A DNA stretch of 64,000 nt from Gautieria morchelliformis (GCA_015179125.1 WHVA01000030.1:310001-374000); one strand, 5' to 3'. Counted from the stretch's first letter, positions 10,831-22,598 are shown. Notes: a model not told the origin generated them from the sequence alone. Translations and numbers: made by a program.

Positions 10831-11296
10831 TCCTGCTCTTAGTGCTGCTACCTTGCCTGTCTGCCATTGCAGGTCAGTTTTATGCTACTGTATCTGCCTT
10901 TCTTTATTTTTGTTATGTTTTTATTTCTTATATTTTCGCTTTCTTTGGCATTTTTTAGGCTCTTTGCAGTTGACTTTGGTCCTGTAACTACTGCCCATCC
11001 TACCTGGCTATTGCTCCCCCATTCTGATGAGTGTTATGCTACTGTATTTGCTATTTTAAGTATTTATATTAGGACCAGTGTCTCTGCAATCCCTCTGGTA
11101 ATTATAGTTGTTTCCTTCTGGTATTTTTTGTTGTTTTATATCACTTTTTCAGCCACAATTTGACTTCTTTATGCCAGATCTGTTCTTCAGTCTGTCATTC
11201 CTTAGATATGGTCTTATTCTCATGGAACTTTGCCATTTTGGGGCCTATTTGGGCTTGGTCCCTAACTGATTTGCTATTTCTTTCAGTCAAGCCCTG
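10831..11296. other. T-rich Helitron leader, no gene seen
   Basis: This pyrimidine-rich stretch continues the flavour of the 149-bp array but without its period. I see no domain-bearing frame. It ends with CCCTG, the left half of the target duplication of the solo LTR that follows. Confidence 0.4.
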
Positions 11297-12316
11297 TGTC
11301 AAGATTGGTTTTTAGGCATTAATATCGTGTATTAGTGAACACAGCGAATGCCCGAATAACTTGTGCGAATAAGTATGCCGTTCGGCAAATAGATGAACCA
11401 ATGAATGTTCACAAGATAAGAGGGTTGCCCGAACGGGGCTCACCCTATCTACAGTCGTAGCGAAATAGCCCGTGGCACTTGACGATGTAACGTGCAAGGT
11501 TTCACGGAAGGGGTGTCTAAGTCTCGACAATCCCTTTGCCGGCGAAGGTGCTCCTTCAGAGCCCTTCGCCAACAGCACAGAAAATGGTTCGAAGGCTAAG
11601 GTAACGAAGCTGAAGTATGAGAACTCACCAGTGATGCCTAAGTCCTTTGCTAGTTGAAGATGGAAATCTCCAAGAGAAGGCTTAAGACGATGACCACTGC
11701 GAGGTCAAATTTGCACAAGATGAACGACGTATGATAATTGAACTGGAGAATATACATGCGAATGTAAACTAATTATATCGAATGTTGCAAGGTATTAGCG
11801 AATAGGAAAGAGGCCGTCGTGAGTTAGGGCCGGATAGGGGTGCGCAGTCATGATACTAAGTAGATGGAATAAACATACAATAGAGTGAGGGGAGAATGTG
11901 AACATGAAACAATGGAGAATAAAGGTGGTGAAGGCACTTATAGACAAAACCATGTCTTGGGACCTGCATACATGCTACCCTGCACAGACTCTTCATCTAC
12001 TGGGTTGATCCCGCACGACCTATGGAAGGGACGTCCTGTGAACACACTTTGGCCATACGAACACCCAATGGGGTTGGATTAAGAAGATGATGGGGTTAAT
12101 GATGAACCATCATGCCGGGTGAATGGTATCGATCATATTTGATGGCGTGCCTGCTGGTGAAATGTGCGAGCAGCAAATAGCGGTTCGGAGAATGGGGCGA
12201 ACAGTGGGTAGAGTGGGCGTAGAGGGGGAGTGGTCGGTAGGTGCGGCAAACTCTGGCGAAGATGCTAGGGAGTGACGAGGGGGTAGCGCGGTAGGAGAAA
12301 TAAACGGGTCATGACA
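11297..12316. repeat. Solo LTR (1,020 bp) with 5-bp target duplication
   Basis: The block begins TGTCAAGATTGG and ends GGTCATGACA, giving TG...CA ends with a short inverted TGTCA/TGACA repeat. It is flanked on both sides by CCCTG (11292-11296 and 12317-12321). The Helitron sequence reads through if the block is removed. No internal retroelement region is attached and I found no second copy in the window, so it is an LTR left by LTR-LTR recombination of an unseen family. Orientation is undecided. Confidence 0.75.
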
Positions 12317-12464
12317 CCCTGCAGCTATTTGGTAAGGTTTTGCAATGCATATGTTGGATTTTCAAGCTAATGTTTTAGATTCTCTCCTTGATTTTTGGCG
12401 TGCTCTGTGCTGTGCTAATCTCTGACCTTCCTAGAGCAGTTGGGGTGGTCAGTTGGTTGTATTG

Positions 12465-12800
12465 TGGACTGGCATACTCTACTGCATTGCAGTTTGATTC
12501 TGGCCAGAGTTACAACTCCAGTGTGGTCTGTGGACTAGGATTGGTTTGGTGGTGCACATTGGATTTAGGCGGTTTAAGTGGACATTGACCACCTTGCTGG
12601 TATCTGTGGTGGATTTGTTTGGTTGGGTGTTTGGTTGGTTGGATTGTGCACTGGGAGCTTGCATTGCAGTTTGATTCTGGCCAGAGTTACAACTCTGTTA
12701 GCCAGTGCGGTCTGTGAACTGGGATTGGTTTGGTGGCACACATTGGATTTAGACGGTTTAGGTGGACATTGACTGCCTCCCTGGTATCCCCTATTGTTGG
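12465..12800. repeat. Two-copy 177-bp tandem duplication
   Basis: The sequence GCATTGCAGTTTGATTCTGG occurs at 12484 and 12661, and the following ~130 bp match in order with scattered changes. The duplication lies in the Helitron leader just upstream of the Rep region. No coding signal is seen. Confidence 0.75.
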
Positions 12801-12838
12801 TCGTGAGCTACAGTGATTGTGAAAATGTGAGTATCCTT

Positions 12839-12859
12839 TATATATATATATATATATAT
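12839..12859. repeat. (TA)n microsatellite
   Basis: An uninterrupted TA run of about 21 bp follows the 177-bp duplication. Confidence 0.9.
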
Positions 12860-13196
12860 TGGCTTGATTTGAAACTGACTGTAATCTAAGGGAACCCTCT
12901 ACACCAGAGCATGATAGGCAGGAGGAGCATGCTCTGGAGCGTCAGCGGCGGTTGCCAATGACATCCCTTCTGTGCGTCGTCGGGATAGGGTTCTCGCTGC
13001 AGCTCAAGAACATCTTCGAAATCCTGACCCTCCACCTCCTCAGCCATTTCCTCGACCTCTACTCCCTCAGGACAATGCAATTCCTTGGCCTTCTGTGGCT
13101 GGACCTTCAAATGCCATTTTCCACCTGATCTAAGTCCTTGGGATGCTGTACGTGCCATACAGGGACAGTTAGCTGATATGCCTCTTACTTACACCT

Positions 13197-15747
13197 GTGC
13201 ATCAAAGACAGGCCCAGGCAGCAGCACCACCTCCTGTCCCTATAGGCTCTGCAGCTGTAGCTCTGTTGCGGGCCCAGGCTGCTAATATCAATCCTATGCC
13301 TCTGCCACAACGAGGATGGCCACGACGACGTGCACAGGCATTGAATCCAAACCCTGAACCTCTCCCAGATCAAATGCCACTCCAGCAGCAGCCTGCACCA
13401 CAACAACCTGTGCTTCCACAGCCTCCACATCCACCTGCTCATCCTCGGGCCCCTCCACTTCCACTGCCTCATCAGCCTGCTCTACAACAACGTGTGCCTC
13501 CTGTTGCCCCTGTGCCCCCTGTGCCTCCACACCCTCTGCATCCACCTGCTCCTCCTCAGCCCCCTCCACTTCCACCGCCTCCACCAATGCCTTTAAGAAA
13601 CCTTCCACTAGCACGTCGCCCTTTGATTGAACAACAGATTGCACCTCATGACCTTGGTGCTATGGATGACAAATGTCCAAAATGTAAAGCATGGCATTGG
13701 AAGGCAGAGCGTCTGGCCGACTCTACCATTGCTGAGCCCAAATTTGGCTCAAAGGGCCAGATACACCTTGAATTGTTGAGGGAACCTCCAGAACCACTAA
13801 AGACTCTTTTGGCCAGCCAAGACAGGCATAGAAAACAGTTTAGGGAAAAGATTCAGAACTATAATGCTGCACTGGCATTCGTCTCTGTGGGAGTGAACAT
13901 AGATCACAAGGTCATGAATAGACCTGGGCCATATGTCTTCAAAATTCAGGGAGGCCTCTATCATATTCATGGCGCTCTTCTTCCTACTCAGGGTCAGGGT
14001 AGGGAACCCAGCTATACGCAGTCTACTTTTATGATCCAGAAGAGGCTTTGCGACGTAGGGAGGCCAATAACAGTTTTGAGCCTTTGGATTCAGATGTTTT
14101 AAGTGACCTCCAGAAAATGATGCAGGCTCACAATCCATTGGTTCCAATCTATCAGCAGGCGATGGAAAGGCTTAGGAACCAGCCAGATAGGTTTGGAGGC
14201 GAGACTCACCTACAGAGCACATACAGACCAGAGAAGATATAATATTCCTACAGCGGATGAGATTGCCATTGTGCTCCCTGGAGAAGGTGTGCCTGGAGGC
14301 ACTAGAGACATTGTCATTCAGCTTAGAGGTGGAGAACTGCAATGAATTCAGGCCGAACATGCTTTGTATGCGCCACTACACTATATCCTTCTCTTTCCCA
14401 GATGTGAATCAGGCTGGGATCGGGACATTCCACGGATAGACCAAGCTCTTCCACGACAAGGCCAGGAGGAGGAGGAGGACCCTTCAAGTGACAGGCATGT
14501 GACCATGTCAAAATACGTTATCGTCTTTTTCCAAGGGAGGGTGAAGCTGAAACTCTCTTCCTGGCTGGCAAGCTCTTTCAGCAATACATTGTGGATGCTT
14601 GGGCAGCGACTGAACAGCAGAAGCTAAATTGGATCAAATTCCATCAACATGAGCTGCAAGCTGAGGTCTACAATCAGATGATTGATACATTTGGACCTGA
14701 GGACAATCAGGCCAATCCAGCTAACTTGGGACAAAAAGGTCATCTTGCCTGCTACATTTACTGGGAGCGCCAGGGATATGAACGAAGAATTTTCAAAATT
14801 CAATGGCAATCACTAGGAAGCATGGTCCAGCAGATGTCTTTGTGACAATGACAGCAAACCCCCAGTGGAAAGAAATCAAAAATGCTCTCAAGCCAGGCCA
14901 GACTCCCAGTGATCGTCCTGACTTGGTTGCAAGGGTTTTTCATCTCAAGAAGGAGCAATTGATCAAACGTATCATGAAGGATGGTATCCTTGGTCGCACA
15001 GTTGCACGTGTCCATGTGATCGAATTCCAGAAGCGGAGGCTCCCTCATATGCACCTTCTTATATGGTTTAAAGAGGAGGATAAGATCAGGACACCAGAAG
15101 CTGTGGATGCTTTGGTTTGGGCTGTCTTTCCTGATCAGCAAGAGCATCCAAGGCTCTACAAATTAGTTTGTGATCTAATGACTCATGGCCCCTGTGGACA
15201 AGCACATCCTCAGGCTTCTTGCATGACAGAGGGCAAGTGTTCTAAACCTTTTCCAAAGGAATTTTGTAAGGTGACATCTGTCACTGAAGATGGCTATCCA
15301 CGGTATCGCCGTCCTAATGATGGCAGATAGCATAATGTCAGAGGCAACATCATAGACAACCGCGACGTGGTTCCCTATTATCCCACCCTCCTCTTGGAAT
15401 TTGAATGCCATATTAATGTGGAACCCACTTTCAATGTGCGCTCTATCAAGTACATTCACAAGTATATGTACAAGAGGCCTGACAGGACCACAATGACCAT
15501 TAATAAGGAGAGGGATGAGGTTAAACAGTACCTCAATGCACGCTATGTCAGCTCACATGAAGGTGCTTGGAGACTGCTGGAATATAAAATGCATGTTCAG
15601 GTCCCTGCTGTTATGGCACTTCCAGTCCATTTGCCAGGCCAGCACAATGTGATATTTGATCCTCATATGGATCCAGGCATGGCTTTGCAGAGGGCAGAGG
15701 GTGCTAAGACCATGCTCATGGCCTATTTTGAAGCCAATGACAGATAT
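13197..15747 (+). pseudogene. Helitron Rep/replicase, N-terminal half, decayed
   Basis: The readable blocks follow the order of a Helitron replicase. A proline-rich start (about 13.35-13.6 kb) comes first, then a CPKC-containing segment and a block ending with YHIHGALLP near 13.97 kb, then the Rep domain at 14.8-15.75 kb. The HUH nuclease motif reads LPHMHLL (HMH at 15046-15054) and the tyrosine motif reads YIHKYMYK near 15.45 kb. These would nick and join single-stranded DNA in rolling-circle transposition. The gene is not functional: a frameshift near 14.02 kb shifts the frame before a PEEALRRRE block, further shifts lie between 14.2 and 14.8 kb, and a TAG at 15328-15330 interrupts the Rep domain. 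It is cut at 15747 by a Gypsy-2 LTR, just after the AYFEANDRY motif. The Pif1-type helicase part is absent here. Confidence 0.85.
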
Positions 15748-17120
15748 TGTTGGGGAATCAGCTGTTCAACCAGCTACAAAGGGCTCATACTGGTGTATTT
15801 CCACTTTTTCACGAGTTATAGCATATACACAAAGCTATAAGAAATTGTGGGAGTATTTCAAACATCCCTCCATCGTTCCCCTATTTTTCCATATTTTTCC
15901 ACAATTTATTTGGCCAAACTGCCTTATTTCTGCTATTGCAGAGTTGTGTGTCCATTTGCACCCACAACTCTGTCATGGACTTTCTATTTCAAACTCCGCC
16001 GGCCACCTGGTACCTTAATTTCAGACTCCCGGTCACTCAAGCGCCCACAAGTCCGGCAGGATGGCTCTCCCAGTAATTCCAGCTGAGCCTCAATCTGTTG
16101 CTATATGCAGCCATCGCAACTATGCAGCCTGTTTGGCTGAACCAAACAGTGGGGGTCTTGGTCAGTCATGACAACAAGGCTGTATCAGGCTGTGCAAGGC
16201 AGTGCTAAGCTGTGCCCTTGGTTATTGTAGCTACAGAGCACTAATTGGCTCAGGTTTGCTTACTAAGCCTCTGAGTGCCAAAGTCATAACTGAAGGTACA
16301 GCCTCAGTGACTCAACCAAACCAGGCACATCTTGGAGAGTCAGGAGTACATAACTCAACCAAGCTGTGCCAAGTCACATGACTCTGATCAGTGAGTCATT
16401 CCTGACAAATCAAGCTGTGATTGGTAGGAAACACTCTGAGTCATCTGGAACCACCCAGAACCTTCCTATACTTTCTTCCAGCTTCCACAAGCTGTTCCCC
16501 CCATTCCATTAATAGATACAAGGTTCTACCTGCTTACTAAGCTCATGTACATTACAATATAAAAGGAGGCCCTTTTGCCTGCCTTTTCATCAGCCAATCT
16601 ACCATCTTCTATCCAACGCACCTTGCGTGACTTGCCAAGCTTGCACAGCTTACCAGGCTGCTAACCCCAGCTAGGGTTATTACACTTGCTTAGTGTATTA
16701 ATTCTCAGTTAAGTAGTTGCTTTTCTACTTAGCCACCCAGACTAACCCTCTAGGTGAAATTCTGCAGAGTCAGGTTGTCAATCGATTTTCTTGCCAATTA
16801 GCACTCCAATACCCGAGACAATCTGATCAGTCAATTTTCCTGTTCAGAGACTTTCACAAGTCACTACCCAAAAACCAGTCACTCATTTATTGCAGTGCGT
16901 TGACGTTAATCGGGTCAGCCCACTTACAAACTCTCCTGTGAAAGCCATTCCTCTCTTTTTGGAATACTTGGGCCCCGATAGTCATCCTCGAACCTACAAA
17001 CTAATAGTTTGTTATTCATTACACCAGTAGTGTCTAATATTCTTGCAGTTTCGTATACGACACGTTCTGATAGACCAAGGCGCTAGCTCTAACACCAAAG
17101 TCTTGAAAGGTTCCAAAACA
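15748..17120 (+). repeat. Gypsy-2 5' LTR
   Basis: This 1,373-bp LTR starts TGTTGGGGAATCAGC and ends GGTTCCAAAACA. The same ends, in reverse, bound the LTRs at 50873-58405 and 53062-54553. A TATAAAA box is visible at 16559-16565. The LTR interrupts the Helitron Rep region. I could not confirm a target duplication because the 3' end of this element is not preserved. Confidence 0.88.
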
Positions 17121-17366
17121 CTGGTGGATGTTCTGGGAATTGCTTCCGCAGCGCCTAGAGTGCAGAATTTGCTACCACATAACTGAGAACGAGAAGCCTT
17201 CTCTAACACAGTGATACCTACCCTAACCCGGTTGGTGCCTTACACTTGGTGAATCAGGTGCTTATCCTATTCCTCCTGTACCCATTCCATCCTCTCATCT
17301 CAATCCCTGCTCAACTTCGGATCACTCTACTCCTCATTTCGAATCACTTCGACCTGGAATAGAAGT

Positions 17367-19294
17367 ATGTCTGCTTCGGCCCATACAAGCTTTTCTCCCG
17401 GCTCCACTACTCACTATCCTCACCGATTGACTCCTGTGGAATATCCACCCTCGGACAACCATATGGAGACTGAAGTTAGCATGTGGCAGTCACCCCTTGC
17501 GCAACAATCTGGCTCATCAGATCCGTTGCCAGTCGATTGGACTTTTGGACGTCCTCTAACGACTTCTCTCGACCACGTCTACCTGGCACCTAGTACTCCT
17601 TCACAGTACTTCCCAGTTGCAGAAAGACGTCATACAGTCACCCCTGACTCCAGGCTTTCACTTAGAAGGGACACCTTGCTCTGCATTTCAGAAGTGAACT
17701 TTGATTGTTCTAATGCACCAGCATTCAGAGCTCTCACACGTTCTGCAGAAGGTGCCTTCAAAATTGAATTAACCTTGCTTCGAGTCAGTACTACTTGGCC
17801 ATGCTGCATGAGTACCTGGCAGTGGAGAAATCGGCTACTTTATTGAGTCATTCAAATATGACACTTTACTTGAGCATTTATCCCATGTTGCTCTTGACCG
17901 GAAAGATGTCTTGCAAAGTTTGAATTTGCCTCCTCCTTCCTTGCCCACTCTACCTCAGTGGTCAACCAACTCCTTATGGAACTCTAAGGAGTTAGAAGTG
18001 CTTTTTGTTACGCTACATGAAGGCGTAGAAAACTTTTTAGCATTCTATTGGGATATCGTTGCCAAGACTAAAGGAACTTTCAAAACTGCAAAGGATGAAA
18101 CAGTTTCCCCTCCATTACCGGACATTGCTGAAATGTCTTCCAATATGGAAATCTTTCGATTGCATTACCTTGCAGCCCATAAAGCTCTGTCAAGAAAGAC
18201 GGCTGCAGATAACCTTTTGAACGAAGCCAAGTCAAACACGGTTCAAGAGTTTCCTGCTTCGGAGCATGATCACCCTCCTCACTCAACTATACCAGTGAGA
18301 GAAGCTCCTGAACCAATCCTGGCTCCTCAGTCACAGAGAATCCCTAACTTCTCGATCATCCCTCAAGGTGACACTGAACAAGATCTTCCCATAGATCATG
18401 ATCAGATTAGTAGAAGACAGTCTACTGCCTACACTCATGGCCCACGACCATCTTTGACTTTTCGCTCACCTTACAATCAAGACCCAACCAAGCTTACTGG
18501 GTCTGATGGCTTGGAAGAAATGTTCTGAACTCCTGCTCCTAATCAGCGGAGGACTATCTTCAGCATTCCTGAATCTTCAATTGTCCCTACACGGACCTAT
18601 GGAGTTTCTGGAGGAGCCCCTCCTCCTGGAGATGATCCTTCTGATGATGAGTCTTCTGACAACCCACATACTCCTAGAATAACCGGCCTGGCCCGCCTGG
18701 TGATTCAGGTCCGCCTGATGGAGGTGACAATGGTCCTGGAGGTGGCCACCCTACTCCACGCAGGGGGGATCATCGTAAGGATGATAAGTCAGGCTCTGAT
18801 GCCTCCTTTAGCAGGAGTAAACTGGACACCTACTTCGACAACAAGCTATGTCCTGATCTGGTTCCCGAATGGGATGGCAACCCAGATACATTGGCGCACT
18901 GGATACTGAAAGTGAATCACTTGTCCCAAAGCTCTGCCACAGTCTTCAATCAATTGGGATGCATTATTATTCCCTTGAGACTTCGCGACAGTGCAGAATG
19001 CTGGTTCTTTTCATTACCCTTGTCATATTGGCAAGAAGCCACCATCGATTGGAAATCAATCAGAGACATAATAGGAGCCTATTACATGAACCGAGCATGG
19101 TTAGACAAGCAGAAAGCAAGAGCTACTCGCTCCGCCTTCCGAGAGCCTGGTCACTCCAGTGAATCCCCTAGCGAATACTTCATTAGAAAGGCCGAGCTAC
19201 TGAGACTAGTCAGCAAGCTGATGGACTCGGAACTCATCATGGGAGTCATGAATGGTGCACCACCCTATTGGAATACTGTCATTGATGCTCATAG
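17367..19294 (+). other. Gypsy-2 Gag region, part before the MITE
   Basis: The N-terminal block has a DWTFGRPLTTSLDHVYLAP segment that recurs in the fragment at 32.7 kb. The later part reads like a Ty3/gypsy capsid domain: an EWDGNPDTLAHWILKVN stretch, a region of hydrophobic helices, and YWNTVID near the end. This layout is that of a retrotransposon Gag, which would form the particle shell. The region is broken in a few places and should be treated as a fossil. Confidence 0.7.
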
Positions 19295-19864
19295 GAGGAT
19301 GTTTATAAATGTCATATATATGTATATATAGCTTAGCTCATCTATATTTCATAAAATATATCAAAATTGAGGCAGTTGCCAGCACCTGTAAGGCATGCTT
19401 AATCCTAGCCCCAAAGTTCTTTCTTACAGTCTGCTGCTCCCCCAGGAAAGGGTGTATACCCCATTGTCTAAACATCAATAGTTATATATTTTTGTACTAT
19501 ACATGCATATTATTTTAAACATACCTTCTAATCAGATCTCTCAACCATATATAATAATATAGTACAGGTATTGTTCATACTTGCTTCTATATTCTGTGAT
19601 TGTACATCTAACATGTTTCATATATACTTTTAATATATAGTCATCCACATCCTCTCTGAAATTGCTCTGTTATATCAATACACACCATGCTTTAGCACAT
19701 ACAACCATATTTTTAAAATATCAGAACATTCAAAAAAAATTAGGATGTCCACAATATACAAGTTGCTCAAAATGATGGATTATGAATTTGGTTAGGGTTG
19801 ATATTTTAAAAGATATCTAATATATCCTAGAAGAATATACATTGTTGTCAATGTGAACATCCTC
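19295..19864. mobile_element. MITE-like DNA transposon, 570 bp (copy 1)
   Basis: The insertion has terminal inverted repeats GAGGATGTT/AACATCCTC and a CATAG duplication on both sides (19290-19294 and 19865-19869). It is AT-rich and has no transposase frame, as expected of a MITE. Removing it restores a continuous Gag-like region. A 5-bp duplication with this terminus does not let me assign a superfamily with confidence. A third, truncated copy lies at 49087-49500. Confidence 0.8.
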
Positions 19865-19871
19865 CATAGAT

Positions 19872-21752
19872 GTGCTGACGCTGTTGAATTCCAATCTGCT
19901 ATCAAATACCAGGATTCCGGAATCCTTATCTCATCCACCTTTCACTTCTGGTGATAGCATGGAGAAACGTCTTAGGACTTTGGAGATTGCTTTACAATCC
20001 AAGTCCAGATATGATTCTAGACCTTCCTTGGATGAAACTTTCTGTGATGCTAGATCACATTTGGTTGGATGGTCACCCAAGTTTGACCCTCCTAAACATC
20101 CTAAGGATGACTTTAATGTTTCTATGAGATCAACTCCTGCATCTAAAGGAGCTAGGCCTTGCAAACATTGTGGCAGCAGTCTACACTGGGACGATGAGTG
20201 TAAACACGCCGAGTCTACCACTCGCCCTGTTCGCAATTACTTCGCTGCACCTTCTTCTGAAGAAGATGATGCAGACAGGGCTTATGAGGACCTATACCTC
20301 AGCAGTGCTCTCAAACCAGATCATGAACTCAACTCCATCCCGGTTCACACAAACCACATAGCCTCAAGGACTGATGAGGAACCTGAAGAATCAAGCTCAG
20401 ACCTTCAGGACATCCCTCAACTTCACGATGCTCACTGCCAACTTGCTAAACCAGCAATGAGTATTTTGGAAAGTATGTCCAGACTGGGGGGATCTAGTGC
20501 AACTAATGGCAGCAGTCCACCTCACCCTTCTACTCCAGGAGAGTTTGTTCGTATGCCTCCCAAGGAAAGGAAAGGACTACAAAAGGACTCGAGACACCTA
20601 GTAACATATTTGAGGAACTCAAAACTCACCTGCTGGGCTCCTAACTCCTTGATTAAACTCAGGAAGTTTATGTCAAGACCTGCAGGTTGTGCCTTTCTTG
20701 AATCCTATGCTACTTCAACCAACATTTGGTTAGGTGAATATGGAAAGAATCAGCAAGCCCTTGTGGTCGATTCAGGTTCAGATATCACCCTGATCTCCCA
20801 AAATGTTCTTAGCTCCATGGAGAATCCTCCAGAGGTCAAGAGGGGCCAGAAGGTCAACTTAATACAAGTTACTGGCTCATCTAAAATCTCAGGCTATGTC
20901 ACCATCCCCGTTTTCTTCGACTCGGACACAGGTCCTGTCCAACTTGACCTTGAAGCCTACATTGTCAAGGATATGGCTACTCCTATCATCCTCGGAAATG
21001 ATTTCCCAAATCAGTACTCTATTTCTCTAATACGAAATGGTCCTGAAAGTTATCTTTTATTTGGAGATACTGGAAGGAAAACCAAGATTGAGGAATCAGT
21101 CAGTACTCCTTCAAAGAACAAATCTAGCCATTCCTTCCAGGTGGAAACCTTTAAAAATCCCAGACGTCTCTTCAAGTCTAGGAAAAATAATAGGCCTTCC
21201 CCATTTAATTCAAGGTTCAGGACACACCCTCCAGTCAGAACTCCCCTCAAATCTAGCACAGCTCCTCCTAGTTTCACCTGGTCTTTAGCTCAGCAGCATG
21301 CTAGGCTATGTAGTCCCTTGACTACCCTGGCTGTAGAAGCCTTGAAAAAGGTCATTTCAGGAGTACCTAACCTGGAATTAATTAAGAGGCTTATGGCAGA
21401 CAAGGACATCAAGCTACTCATTTTGCGGTGGATGGATTTCTTCAAGCATCTGCATATACAAGTCCCTGTCCGCTACTCTCCCGTTCCTCCTGATCTGGAC
21501 AAACACGTGTCGTCACGTTTTACACCTGACTGGACACGTGTTCGCCCTCATTCATCGACTCCCTTTGCACCCCCTCCTCGCAGACTATCACCCATCGCTG
21601 CGAGGAAGGTTGAGCTGCTCTCAGAGCCTCTCAGATCTGGTGGCACTGTGCCTGTCAATCTGATCTATCGTTCCGGCCCCGTACGGCGTCAACTACACAT
21701 CCGAGGCCTTCGACTTCAGTTCCCTTCAAAGATCTCTTCTACTGGCTCGTGA
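19872..21752 (+). CDS. Gypsy-2 nucleocapsid-protease frame (fossil part)
   Basis: This 626-codon frame begins just after the MITE. Residues 97-110 form a CX2CX4HX4C zinc knuckle, the RNA-binding nucleocapsid signature. Around residue 300 the VVDSGSDITLI stretch fits the active-site motif of a retropepsin-type aspartic protease, followed by a flap-like region and an IILGNDF segment. The C-terminal third is basic and Pro/Ser-rich with no known domain. The start shown is only the first Met after the insertion; the true Gag start lies upstream. The same frame occurs unchanged in the right arm. It is part of a truncated retroelement, not a host gene. Confidence 0.8.
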   Translation: MLTLLNSNLLSNTRIPESLSHPPFTSGDSMEKRLRTLEIALQSKSRYDSRPSLDETFCDARSHLVGWSPKFDPPKHPKDDFNVSMRSTPASKGARPCKHCGSSLHWDDECKHAESTTRPVRNYFAAPSSEEDDADRAYEDLYLSSALKPDHELNSIPVHTNHIASRTDEEPEESSSDLQDIPQLHDAHCQLAKPAMSILESMSRLGGSSATNGSSPPHPSTPGEFVRMPPKERKGLQKDSRHLVTYLRNSKLTCWAPNSLIKLRKFMSRPAGCAFLESYATSTNIWLGEYGKNQQALVVDSGSDITLISQNVLSSMENPPEVKRGQKVNLIQVTGSSKISGYVTIPVFFDSDTGPVQLDLEAYIVKDMATPIILGNDFPNQYSISLIRNGPESYLLFGDTGRKTKIEESVSTPSKNKSSHSFQVETFKNPRRLFKSRKNNRPSPFNSRFRTHPPVRTPLKSSTAPPSFTWSLAQQHARLCSPLTTLAVEALKKVISGVPNLELIKRLMADKDIKLLILRWMDFFKHLHIQVPVRYSPVPPDLDKHVSSRFTPDWTRVRPHSSTPFAPPPRRLSPIAARKVELLSEPLRSGGTVPVNLIYRSGPVRRQLHIRGLRLQFPSKISSTGS

Positions 21753-22277
21753 TGGCTTCATTAATCCCCATAGCACTCTGGACCTTCCTAGTCAACCTAG
21801 ATCCATCGGTGTGGAAAAAGATCGGTTGCGTGGCCCTCCCTTTTCCCTCAGCTCCTCTCCAGCCCTCGACACGTACCCTGGAACACTGTCACTGGAGCTC
21901 GACCGCTTTCCCCGGATCCCTGGGAAACGTGAGTTCCTATCGCAACCTTGCAGCTCATCCGCTAGAAGCAAAGCTGAGCCTGTCTCAGGTGTTCCTATGC
22001 ACAGCAGGTCCAAGACACCGGACGCAAATGCTGGTAAGCCCCCTGGAAGTTTTCTAGGCATGCCACCCTTGCTGCTCTGCCCTCCAACTCACCTTTCCTT
22101 GGACGTAAGAAAGCCTTGCATTACAGCAAGAGAAACCGAGAGAGGATCTCTCAGTTTGTTGCGCGCCGTTCTTCCCTACCGAAACCGCTGGCTCCAAAGC
22201 GGCTTAAGGGCTATCCGGTCTCATCTTCACTATAGAAACCGCAGACTCTGTTGTGAGGTCCTCATTCTTGTCTTATG

Positions 22278-22563
22278 TGTAAAAAAGCGAAGTTATAGGA
22301 GCTTTAAAACAACCCAGATAAGCCTGATAAGCCTAACAAACACCCCAGCAGGTCTGGGGATGTGTGGTGAGTGCACAAGATAAGGGGCACTCTCCCACAC
22401 TCCCCAGCTGTTAGCTGGCGCTTTTTGGCTTATGTAAGCAGGCCAAAAAGTGCAGATACAAAGGAAAGAGTCAACAAGAAGTCACTAACTACTGGATAGG
22501 AAAATAGCAAGAAAATTAGAGGAAATGTAGAATGGATAGGGCTCCTAATATCACCATTCAACA
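22278..22563 (-). repeat. Copia-1 3' LTR, short form
   Basis: This 286-bp LTR reads in reverse TGTTGAATGG...CTTTTTTACA. It lacks the internal ~55-bp duplication present in the 341-bp LTRs of the younger copy. It carries a 12-bp inverted repeat GCGCTTTTTGGC/GCCAAAAAGYGC around a short loop. Confidence 0.9.
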
Positions 22564-22598
22564 CTCCACCTGATAATAGAGCTCTGCATTCCTACATC

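Larger units (their letters stand above)
3415..15747 (+). mobile_element. Helitron with Rep gene, interrupted by two LTR insertions
   Basis: The 5' terminus TCTATAGTATAAAG (3415-3428) fits the TC-starting Helitron 5' consensus and abuts the CTAG of the preceding element. A GC-rich promoter-like stretch and TC-rich leader follow to 3577. After the gypsy insertion (3578-10116) the leader resumes at 10117, and after the solo LTR (11297-12316) it resumes at 12317. The decayed Rep coding region runs from about 13.2 kb. A Gypsy-2 LTR cuts the element at 15748. The helicase half is missing here, but a Helitron helicase end lies at 33228-34158 on the other strand. This Helitron is older than the three LTR insertions it holds. 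Confidence 0.75.
15748..22277 (+). mobile_element. Gypsy-2 element, LTR to protease only
   Basis: After the 5' LTR comes a leader and a long Gag region (about 17.37-19.29 kb). It is interrupted by a MITE-like insertion and then continues to the zinc knuckle and an aspartic protease (19.87-21.75 kb). A basic, Ser/Pro-rich stretch follows to 22.28 kb, where a Copia-1 LTR begins. No reverse transcriptase, RNase H or integrase of this family is present in the window. The element is truncated and carries several breaks besides the insertions. Its Gag N-terminal block (LTTSLDHVYLAP) recurs at 32.7 kb. Confidence 0.8.

Noticed and set aside
10082-10958. Long Phe/Leu-rich plus-strand open frames (105-147 codons)
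   Set aside because: They follow the T-rich 149-bp array and only reflect its composition and period. They are not membrane proteins with any recognisable family.
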